A stretch of DNA of 50,611 bases, from assembly GCA_905193225.1 (NCBI GenBank), contig CAJJNV010000015.1:1-50611 (forward strand), given 5' to 3'. The notes under the pieces are model-generated. The model saw only the letters and a program-made list of their open reading frames with translations. It had not been told where the DNA came from and searched no databases. Position numbers and translations under genes: made by a program. The stretch is from an uncultured Oscillospiraceae bacterium (GTDB taxonomy: Bacteria; Bacillota; Clostridia; Oscillospirales; Acutalibacteraceae). How positions within the stretch are numbered: position 1 is the stretch's first letter; every line of letters starts with the position of its first letter. Positions 37,904-45,027 of this stretch are shown piece after piece.

Positions 37904-40528
37904 TTATGCCGCTTTCTTTTTTCGCTTTTTTGTTTCTTTGCTCCTTTTGGTTTTGCCGGTGCCTTTTGGGGATTTGCTCTTTTCAACTATGAGTGTCAGC
38001 GCTCTGAGCAGCGATTCGGCCGCCAGGGAGAAAACAACCACAAGCTGAACTATATTTGCCGGGAGATGCACCACCGAAAAGAGCGACGGAATAAATAAAA
38101 AGCAGCAAAGCATTCCCGCAATGTTAAACAGCAGTACGCACAGACGATAGCTGTTTAAGGGGGTGCTTATTTTTTTGACTATCATAAATCCCACCACCGA
38201 GAGCACCAGTGTAGCGGCGGTCGAAATGCCGCTTTTATCGATGCCGAAAAGCCGTCCCGAGTAGGTTAGGGAGGCCACGATAAAGGCGTCGGTTATTCCG
38301 GCCGGCAGCGAGCGCATAAGCACGCTTTTGAGAAAATGGCCGCTTATGGGGGTGTTGTTTGATTCGAGAGCCAGCAGGAAGCCGGGAAGGCCTATTGTGA
38401 ACATACTTATCAGGGAAATGTGGGACGGTTCGAGAGGATAGACCATACCGAGGCACACCGATATAACCGAAAGCAGCAGCGAAAAGATGTTCTTCACAAG
38501 GAAAAGACTGGCCGATCGACGGATGTTGTTGACCACCCGACGTCCTTCGCCCACAACCTTGGGCATACAGGCAAAATCCGAATCGAGAAGCACCACGTTA
38601 GCCGCCTGAGAGACTGCCTCGCTTCCCGATGCCATGGCAATACCGCAATCGGCGTCCTTCATTGCCAAAATGTCGTTCACTCCGTCGCCGGTCATTGCAA
38701 CCGTGTGCTTCTTGGCCTTAAGCGCCTTGACAAGCAACTGCTTCTGGCGGGGAGTGACCCTGCCGAATACGGTATATTTTTCGGCTGCTTGGTTGATTTT
38801 TTGCTCGGTGTCGAGGAGAGAGGCGTCGATAAAGCTGTCGTAATTGTCGATGCCGGCGTTTTTGGCAATTTCCGAAACGGTGGCAGGATTATCGCCTGAA
38901 ATGACCTTTATGGTAACGCCCTGATTTTTAAAATATCTGAATGTGGCGGGGGCGTTTTTCCTTATGGCGTTTGAAATTATTATGATTCCTGCGGGAAGAG
39001 CGTTTTCGGAAGGACCGCCATCCATTGACAGCGGCTCGCTTTGAAAGGCAAAAATCAGCACGCGGTAACCTTTTTCGGTATACTCGGCGATTTTTTGCTT
39101 TACATCCCGGGCGATGTCTTTAAACACAAATTCCGGCGCGCCCAGTATCCATGTGCCGTTTTTAAATGCTGCGGCTCCGTATTTTGCGGACGAGGAAAAG
39201 GGAATGACCGATAAAGGAGAAAGCAGCGGCGCCTTTGCCAGAGTATTTAAATCGACGCAAGATTCGTTTTGAGCGGCGGATGCGGCAGTTTGACAGTTGG
39301 CAGGTTGGCTGTCGGCAGATTGGCTGTTTGATGTGATTTGATCGTTGAAATCGTCAGAGCCTTTTTGATCGGCTTCAATGTTGTCGGCATTTTGATTTGC
39401 GGTTTCTGACGAAAGGCTTTGGCCGATAAAATTCTGAATGGGTGGTTTGCCCTTTGAAAGACTTTCAAAAAAATCTCTCAGCGAATCCATTGTCGTGCCG
39501 GTGTCTCTTGATGCCGCCACATAACTTTTGAGCATTTGCTCGGCTAAAGTGCCGTCGGGCAGGGATTGACGGTTTAAAGGAATGAATCCGTTTACCTGCA
39601 TTTTGGGCTCGGTTATTGTGCCGGTTTTGTCCACGCAAAGCACATCTACACGGGCAAGGGCTTCTATGCTTTTCATATCGTTAAGCAGCACCTTGTTTTT
39701 GGCAAGACGTATCGTGCCAAGGGCAAGGGCCACGGTGGTGAGAAGATACAGCCCCTCCGGAATCATTCCGATGACGGCGGCCACCGACGATGCCACGCTG
39801 TCGGCAAAGGATGATCCGTTTACAAAACGCGCCTGATAAAAAAGCAGCGCACCGATGGGAATAAGTATTATGCCCATCCATTTTACGATTTTATTTATCG
39901 AACGGATCATTTCCGACTGTTCGCGGTCGTCGAGCACCTTTGCCTGCTCGGTCAGTTTTGAAATGTAGGAATCGTTTCCTACCCTCTCAAGCCGGGCAAG
40001 ACATTTTCCCGCGGTCACAAAGCTTCCCGAAAGAAGGCTGTCCGACGGTTCTTTGGATATTTCGTCCTGCTCACCGGTCAGAAGGGCTTCGTTTACGGCA
40101 ACGCTTCCCTCTATGACCTGAGCGTCGGCGCATATCTGATCTCCCGCCGCGAAAATCACAATGTCGCCCAAAACGAGGTTTTCGGATTTAAGTTTCATTT
40201 CGGTGCCGTCGCGGATGACGGTTGCGTGGGGAGCGTTTAGCAGCTTCATTTTATCGAGAGTCTTTTTGGCGCGCAACTCCTGAAAAATTCCAACAAGTGT
40301 GTTGCCTATGACGATGGGCAGAAAGGTGAGGTTTTTGAAGGAACCGGCAATGCACAAAAGCACCGTTATGACCGCAAAAATAAAATTGAAATAGGTAAAG
40401 GTGTTTGAAATTACTATCTGCTTGGTACTTTTTCCGGCCTGAGCCGAAACGGCATTTGTTTGGCCGTCCTTTATTCTTTGCCTGACCTGATCGGCCGAGA
40501 GACCGTAAATGCGGTCGGGATGAGACAT
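37904..40528 (-). CDS. Cation-transporting P-type ATPase (HAD-IC)
   Basis: An 874-residue membrane ATPase. In order: an N-terminal cytoplasmic part, TM1-2, the actuator domain with TGEQDE (the TGES equivalent), TM3-4 with GMIPEGLYLLTTVALALG, the phosphorylation motif DKTGTI near residue 297, the nucleotide domain, MTGDGVNDILAMKDAD near 606, four more helices and a Lys-rich tail. The TM4 PEGL motif and overall layout resemble the CtpE-like branch, some of whose members move Ca2+; the ion is not proven here. The nucleotide domain holds a low-complexity insertion of about 70 residues (Asn/Ser/Gln/Ala) encoded partly by 15 bp repeats. GGAGG precedes the ATG. Monocistronic. Confidence 0.92.
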   Translation of the reverse strand: MSHPDRIYGLSADQVRQRIKDGQTNAVSAQAGKSTKQIVISNTFTYFNFIFAVITVLLCIAGSFKNLTFLPIVIGNTLVGIFQELRAKKTLDKMKLLNAPHATVIRDGTEMKLKSENLVLGDIVIFAAGDQICADAQVIEGSVAVNEALLTGEQDEISKEPSDSLLSGSFVTAGKCLARLERVGNDSYISKLTEQAKVLDDREQSEMIRSINKIVKWMGIILIPIGALLFYQARFVNGSSFADSVASSVAAVIGMIPEGLYLLTTVALALGTIRLAKNKVLLNDMKSIEALARVDVLCVDKTGTITEPKMQVNGFIPLNRQSLPDGTLAEQMLKSYVAASRDTGTTMDSLRDFFESLSKGKPPIQNFIGQSLSSETANQNADNIEADQKGSDDFNDQITSNSQSADSQPANCQTAASAAQNESCVDLNTLAKAPLLSPLSVIPFSSSAKYGAAAFKNGTWILGAPEFVFKDIARDVKQKIAEYTEKGYRVLIFAFQSEPLSMDGGPSENALPAGIIIISNAIRKNAPATFRYFKNQGVTIKVISGDNPATVSEIAKNAGIDNYDSFIDASLLDTEQKINQAAEKYTVFGRVTPRQKQLLVKALKAKKHTVAMTGDGVNDILAMKDADCGIAMASGSEAVSQAANVVLLDSDFACMPKVVGEGRRVVNNIRRSASLFLVKNIFSLLLSVISVCLGMVYPLEPSHISLISMFTIGLPGFLLALESNNTPISGHFLKSVLMRSLPAGITDAFIVASLTYSGRLFGIDKSGISTAATLVLSVVGFMIVKKISTPLNSYRLCVLLFNIAGMLCCFLFIPSLFSVVHLPANIVQLVVVFSLAAESLLRALTLIVEKSKSPKGTGKTKRSKETKKRKKKAA
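39283..39327 (-). repeat. Degenerate 15 bp tandem repeat inside the P-type ATPase gene
   Basis: Three 15 bp units, GCGGCAGTTTGACAG, TTGGCAGGTTGGCTG and TCGGCAGATTGGCTG (plus strand), lie end to end. The unit length is a multiple of three, so the frame is kept. It codes for part of the insertion in the nucleotide domain. Confidence 0.7.
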
Positions 40529-40634
40529 AATTTATCCTCCGAATTTCTACTGACGAAAGTTTTTTGAGCGGACTGAAAACAGTGTGTTGAAAATGCGCAG
40601 ACTGAAAATGAGCAGTGCTTTGAAAAACAAAATA

Positions 40635-41285
40635 TCAGCCGTTGTATTTTTCATAGTCCCCCGGAGCGTAAAGCTCGGGATGATTTTTAAGCCTGTCCTT
40701 TTCGGTTATGCTTCTTATTACACGGCAGGGATTGCCCACCGCAAGGCTGTTTTTGGGAATGTCTCTTGTAACGACGCTTCCCGCACCGATAACACAGCCC
40801 TCTCCTATGGTTACGCCGGGGCACACGGTGACATTTCCGGCTATCCAGCAATTGTCCTCTATGGTTATGGGAGCGCCGTATTCCTGTTCGGTGGGCTTGC
40901 CCGTTTCGGGATCGGTATAGGGATTTCGGTCGTCAAAGCAAAGGGGATGGAGGGGAGTAAGCAGGGAAACGCCCGGACCCATAAAAACATTATCTCCAAT
41001 GGTAACGGGGCATATGTCAAGAACGGTGAAATTGAAGTTGGCATAGCTGTTTTTGCCTATTTTGGTATTTGTTCCGAAATCAAAAAATATCGGGCCCTGC
41101 AAATAGACCCCTTCGGCACGGTTGGGGAGCAGGGTGTTTAAAATTTCCTCCCTTTTCCGCTCGTCGACCTCGCTGGTCTGGTTGTATTCGGCACAGAGCT
41201 TGTGAGCCAGCGCTCTTTCGGCGGCAAGGCCGTCGCCGAAGGGTTTATATATTTTTCCCGCAAGCATTTTTTCCCTTTCGGTCAT
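40635..41285 (-). CDS. Maltose/galactoside O-acetyltransferase-family enzyme
   Basis: A 216-residue left-handed beta-helix acetyltransferase of the Maa/LacA/NodL family. It has an N-terminal helical cap (MTEREKMLAGKIYKPFGDGL) and hexapeptide repeats from about residue 80 (TKIGKNSYANFNFTVLD). The catalytic-site loop is LTPLHPLCFDDRN, and it ends with IGAGSVVTRDIPKNSLAVGN. It transfers acetyl from acetyl-CoA to a sugar hydroxyl in the cytoplasm. GGGAG lies before the ATG. The C-terminal addition after the beta helix (residues 190-216) is charged and short. Sugar specificity unknown. Confidence 0.92.
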   Translation of the reverse strand: MTEREKMLAGKIYKPFGDGLAAERALAHKLCAEYNQTSEVDERKREEILNTLLPNRAEGVYLQGPIFFDFGTNTKIGKNSYANFNFTVLDICPVTIGDNVFMGPGVSLLTPLHPLCFDDRNPYTDPETGKPTEQEYGAPITIEDNCWIAGNVTVCPGVTIGEGCVIGAGSVVTRDIPKNSLAVGNPCRVIRSITEKDRLKNHPELYAPGDYEKYNG

Positions 41286-41659
41286 ATTAACATCTCCCTT
41301 GATGCGTTTATTATATTATACATTTTATTATATATTGCACATTGCCCGGATGAAAAAAATTGACGTGCCTATAAATCGGCCGTTTTTCCGTATAGTGCAA
41401 AGCTTTTACCTAAAAAGGGTAACATTTTATTGCACTTTTGTCAACCGCAAAAGCCCCTTTTATGCGGATAAATCCAATGAAAACGCGCGGTATTTACAGG
41501 CTTTTTTAGCTCTGCTCAAATAACCGATAAAAAGGGATATTTTTCATTCTGCCTGTTATAATAAAAACGGTAAGTAAAGTTTTTTGTGTGATGCAAGTGA
41601 CAAGGCTTTTTCAGCAAAATGTTTTGTAAAACAATCGGGAAAAGCGCCGGAAAAACAAA

Positions 41660-41677
41660 TTGTTATTTTTTTAACAA
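41660..41677. promoter_or_regulatory. Rex-like 18 bp dyad upstream of the LysR gene
   Basis: TTGTTA-N6-TAACAA spans 18 bp and matches the clostridial Rex consensus TTGTTAA-N4-TTAACAA except at one position. It ends 17 bp before the LysR promoter -35. The rest of the 513 bp gap 41286-41798 is AT-rich; a 74-codon frame at 41299-41523 has no ribosome site and is not called. Confidence 0.5.
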
Positions 41678-41694
41678 AATTTTTGATTTGCCTA

Positions 41695-41723
41695 TTGACA
41701 AACAATTGACAAAAGGGTATAAT
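41695..41723 (+). promoter_or_regulatory. Promoter of the LysR gene
   Basis: Full consensus: TTGACA at 41695-41700, 17 bp, TATAAT at 41718-41723, 75 bp before the start codon. Confidence 0.78.
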
Positions 41724-41798
41724 GCAGATACTGATATATGTTAAATGTATTTTTTGTTTTACGTTTATGTATTTTGCATATATCAAAAGAGGTGAGAT

Positions 41799-42710
41799 AT
41801 GTACAATATCAATTATGATTATTATCGGATATTTTATTATGTCGCCAAGTACGGAAACATTTCTCAGGCGGCAAAAATGCTGATGAACAATCAGCCCAAC
41901 CTTACCCGATCGATAAAAAACCTCGAAGGAGAGCTTGGCTGCACGCTTTTTGTGCGCTCCAACCGCGGAATGAAGCTCACTCCCGAAGGCGAAAAGCTTT
42001 ATTCCCACATCAGAATTGCCCTCGAACACATTGAAGCGGGGGAGGAAGAAATATCCCGCAGCAAAAACCTGGAGGGCGGAGCAATATATGTTTCGGCAAG
42101 CGAGGTGGCGCTTAATTGCTGTATATTGCCCATCTTTAAAAAATATCGCACCCTTTATCCAAAGGTCAAAATAAGGATCAGCAACCATTCTACCCCTCAG
42201 GCCATCACCGCCCTTAAAGAAGGACTGGCCGACCTTGCCATTGTTACCACCCCCACCGTAAAATCCACCACCCTTACCGAAAAAAAGATAAAGACCATAA
42301 GAGAGGTGGCGGTTTGCGGAAACGGATTTCCCGAGCTGCTCGGACGAAAGGTCTCTTTAAAGGAACTGGCCGAATATCCGGTCATATCTCTCGGAACAGA
42401 CACCAAGACCTTTGAAATGTACTCGGCGTTTTTCACCAAAAACGGCTTGAAATTTTTGCCCGACATTGAGGCGGCAACCGCCGACCAGATACTTCCCATG
42501 GTTCGCTCGGATCTCGGAATCGGCTTTGTGCCCGAGGAGTTTTTGGAGGGAAACACCGACGTGGCGAGAATCGACCTTGCCGAAAAGATTCCTCTGCGCT
42601 CGATATGTATGATCAAGCGAAAGGAGCAGCCTTTAAGCGTTGCGGCAAAGGAGCTTGAAAAGCTTATTCTCGACAGTCGGACCGACGGTGCCGAGATATG
42701 CGATGTTTAA
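41799..42710 (+). CDS. LysR-family transcriptional regulator
   Basis: A 303-residue regulator with an N-terminal winged helix (YYRIFYYVAKYGNISQAAKM, then LMNNQPNLTRSIKNLEGELG and LTPEGEKLYSH). The C-terminal effector-binding domain runs from about residue 90 (GAIYVSASEVALNCCILPIF). LysR proteins act as tetramers that bind dyads near target promoters in response to a small molecule. pckA starts 212 bp downstream on the same strand and has its own promoter and dyad, so it may be a target. GAGGTGAG precedes ATG 41799. Its possible redox control comes from the Rex-like site upstream. Confidence 0.93.
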   Translation: MYNINYDYYRIFYYVAKYGNISQAAKMLMNNQPNLTRSIKNLEGELGCTLFVRSNRGMKLTPEGEKLYSHIRIALEHIEAGEEEISRSKNLEGGAIYVSASEVALNCCILPIFKKYRTLYPKVKIRISNHSTPQAITALKEGLADLAIVTTPTVKSTTLTEKKIKTIREVAVCGNGFPELLGRKVSLKELAEYPVISLGTDTKTFEMYSAFFTKNGLKFLPDIEAATADQILPMVRSDLGIGFVPEEFLEGNTDVARIDLAEKIPLRSICMIKRKEQPLSVAAKELEKLILDSRTDGAEICDV

Positions 42711-42749
42711 AAATTCGCTCGAAATGAGAAGTTTTAAGCGCGCCGCCAC

Positions 42750-42768
42750 ATTTAACACATTGTTAAAT
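42750..42768. promoter_or_regulatory. Dyad operator upstream of the pckA promoter
   Basis: ATTTAACA and TGTTAAAT are perfect 8 bp arms around CAT, ending 9 bp before the pckA -35. ATTGTT recurs at 42759, 42771 and about 42791. The position fits an activator site for the adjacent LysR protein. Confidence 0.5.
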
Positions 42769-42777
42769 ATATTGTTA

Positions 42778-42806
42778 TTGTAAAGAGACAATTGTTGTAG
42801 TAAAAT
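42778..42806 (+). promoter_or_regulatory. Promoter of pckA
   Basis: TTGTAA at 42778-42783, 17 bp, TAAAAT at 42801-42806, about 115 bp before the start codon. The weaker hexamers fit a promoter that needs an activator. Confidence 0.55.
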
Positions 42807-42922
42807 AGAGTTATGCAGGGAAGATTTTCCTGCCTGACCTGTTTAATAAATTTCAGGGCGCCGAGGGCCGAAAGGCGGCTTTAGGTGTTGCCTGCTATAA
42901 AGGTTGAGAAAGGACGGTTATT

Positions 42923-44683
42923 ATGACCAACAACAAATCAATCAAAGAGTGGCTCGACAAACAGATCGAGCTGGTAAAACCCGAAAAGGTAGTATGGATC
43001 GACGGAAGCGAGGAGCAGCTTGAAGCTCTCCGCAAGGAAGCCTGCGCTACCGGCGAAATGATCAAACTCAACGAGGAAAAACTCCCCGGATGCTACCTCC
43101 ACCGCACCGCCGTCAACGACGTTGCCCGTGTTGAGGGGCGCACCCTTATCTGCACTCCCACCAAGGAGGAGGCAGGCCCCACCAACAACTGGATGGAGCC
43201 CGGCGAAGCCTATAAAATGCTCGCCGACATTGCAAGAGACAGCTACAAGGGCAGAACCATGTATGTAATTCCTTATTCTATGGGTCCTGTCGGTTCCAAG
43301 TTCTCTAAGGTCGGTATCGAAGTCACCGATTCTATCTATGTTGTGCTCAATATGTCCATTATGACCAGAGTGGGCCAGGCTGTACTCGATGTTCTCGGCG
43401 ACAGCGACGATTGGGTCAGAGGACTTCACTGCAAATGCGACATCGACGAGGAAAAGAGATATATCTGCCAGTTCCCCCAGGACAATACCATTATATCGGT
43501 CAACTCCGGTTACGGCGGAAACGTGCTGCTGGGCAAAAAGTGTTTTGCTCTGCGCATAGCTTCCTATCAGGGCAGAAACGAAGGCTGGATGGCCGAGCAT
43601 ATGCTCATTCTCGGTCTTGAAAATCCCAAGGGCGAGGTTAAATACATCGCCGCCGCTTTCCCCTCGGCCTGCGGAAAGACCAACCTTGCCATGCTCATTC
43701 CCCCCAAGTATCTCCGCGAAAAGGGATATAAGGTTTGGACAGTGGGCGACGATATTGCCTGGATGAGAATCGGCCCCGACGGCAGACTTTGGGCCGTTAA
43801 CCCCGAAAACGGTTTCTTCGGCGTTGCCCCCGGAACCAACGAAAAATCCAACCCCAACGCTCTTGCCAGTACCCGTCAGGGCACCATCTTCACCAACGTT
43901 GTCCACAATCTCGACGACAACACCGTTTGGTGGGAAGGCCTCGACAAGAATCCTCCCAAGAACGCTCTCAACTGGAAGGGCGAGAAATGGGATTGCACCG
44001 ACGGCTCCAAGGGCGCTCATCCCAACAGCCGTTTCACCGCTCCCGCCAAGAACTGCCCCTGCATCAGCAGCGAGTTTGAAAACGGCGAAGGAGTACCCAT
44101 CTCGGCCATCGTATTCGGCGGCCGCCGTGCCAAGACCGCTCCGCTGGTTTATCAGTCGAGAGACTGGAATAACGGTGTGTTTGTAGGCTCCATTATGTCT
44201 TCCGAGACCACTGCCGCAGCAAGCGGTGCGGTAGGAACCCTCCGCCGCGATCCTATGGCTATGCTGCCCTTCTGCGGATACAATATGGGTGACTATTTCG
44301 GCCACTGGCTTGAAATGGGTGAGAAGCTGGGCGACAAGGCTCCCAAGATCTTCAATGTCAACTGGTTCCGTCTTGATGATGAAGGCAACTTCATCTGGCC
44401 CGGATTCGGCGACAATATGCGTGTTCTTCTTTGGATGCTCGACCGCTGCGAAGGCAAGGTGGGCGCCAAGGAGACCCCCATCGGATATGTCCCCGAGGTT
44501 GACGATCTCGATATGGAAGGCCTCGATATTTCCAAGGAGACCCTGGCCGACCTTCTCAATGTCGACAACGGCATCTGGAAGGATGAGGCTGCAGGAATCG
44601 AGGAATTCTACAAGAAATTCGGCGATCACCTTCCCGCAGAGCTTAAGAAACAGCTTGATGATCTTAAGGCAAGACTCGGTTAA
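42923..44683 (+). CDS. pckG: Phosphoenolpyruvate carboxykinase (GTP)
   Basis: A 586-residue cytoplasmic enzyme that interconverts oxaloacetate plus GTP with PEP plus CO2 and GDP. In anaerobes it often runs toward oxaloacetate for the succinate or reductive branch. The P-loop-like kinase motif FPSACGKTN is near residues 246-254, the metal/nucleotide segment is VGDDIAWMRIGPDG, FGGRRAKTAPLVY lies near 397, and the family N-terminus includes EEAGPTNNWMEP. The length matches the GTP family rather than the ATP family (about 530). It has its own promoter and strong terminator. Codon bias leaves a very long antisense frame on the other strand, which I do not call. Confidence 0.96.
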   Translation: MTNNKSIKEWLDKQIELVKPEKVVWIDGSEEQLEALRKEACATGEMIKLNEEKLPGCYLHRTAVNDVARVEGRTLICTPTKEEAGPTNNWMEPGEAYKMLADIARDSYKGRTMYVIPYSMGPVGSKFSKVGIEVTDSIYVVLNMSIMTRVGQAVLDVLGDSDDWVRGLHCKCDIDEEKRYICQFPQDNTIISVNSGYGGNVLLGKKCFALRIASYQGRNEGWMAEHMLILGLENPKGEVKYIAAAFPSACGKTNLAMLIPPKYLREKGYKVWTVGDDIAWMRIGPDGRLWAVNPENGFFGVAPGTNEKSNPNALASTRQGTIFTNVVHNLDDNTVWWEGLDKNPPKNALNWKGEKWDCTDGSKGAHPNSRFTAPAKNCPCISSEFENGEGVPISAIVFGGRRAKTAPLVYQSRDWNNGVFVGSIMSSETTAAASGAVGTLRRDPMAMLPFCGYNMGDYFGHWLEMGEKLGDKAPKIFNVNWFRLDDEGNFIWPGFGDNMRVLLWMLDRCEGKVGAKETPIGYVPEVDDLDMEGLDISKETLADLLNVDNGIWKDEAAGIEEFYKKFGDHLPAELKKQLDDLKARLG

Positions 44684-44817
44684 GCTATTGTGATCTGATA
44701 ATGTTTGCTTTAGTTTGATAGGCTGACGGCCGACCGGTAAACGGATCTACCGATTCCGACGGCTAACCGGCAGCTGTTAGTTAGCAGCTTATTTACGGGC
44801 AACAGTTAAATAAAATC

Positions 44818-44855
44818 ATCCCGCAGGGAGTTTATCCGCTCTCTGCGGGATTTTT
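44818..44855 (+). terminator. Terminator of pckG
   Basis: ATCCCGCAGGGAG and CTCTGCGGGAT form an 11-pair stem with small mismatch and a 10-base loop, followed by TTTTT. Confidence 0.8.
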
Positions 44856-44968
44856 GCGTTGCTTAAGCTTGTATTTTCTAAAAAAGAATCTTATCTGCGG
44901 CGTGTCGGACGGGAATAAAATCGTGTAAGGAAAAAGCGTGGCAATTTATATAAAAACGTGAAAAGCTA

Positions 44969-44997
44969 TTGTTAAAATATTTTTTATATGTTATAAT
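44969..44997 (+). promoter_or_regulatory. Promoter of the yfhO-gtrB operon
   Basis: TTGTTA at 44969-44974, 17 bp, TATAAT at 44992-44997, about 30 bp before the ATG. Confidence 0.68.
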
Positions 44998-45027
44998 TTC
45001 CTTGTATATAAATTTGGGAGTGAGTAT

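Noticed and set aside
41299..41523. A 74-codon plus-strand frame upstream of the LysR gene
   Set aside because: AT-rich, no ribosome site, aromatic/basic random-looking composition; overlaps the upstream region of the acetyltransferase gene.
42938..44629. A 563-codon open frame antisense to pckG
   Set aside because: It mirrors the codon bias of pckG, has no ribosome site and gives a low-complexity His/Val/Gly-rich protein with no motif. The sense gene is certain.
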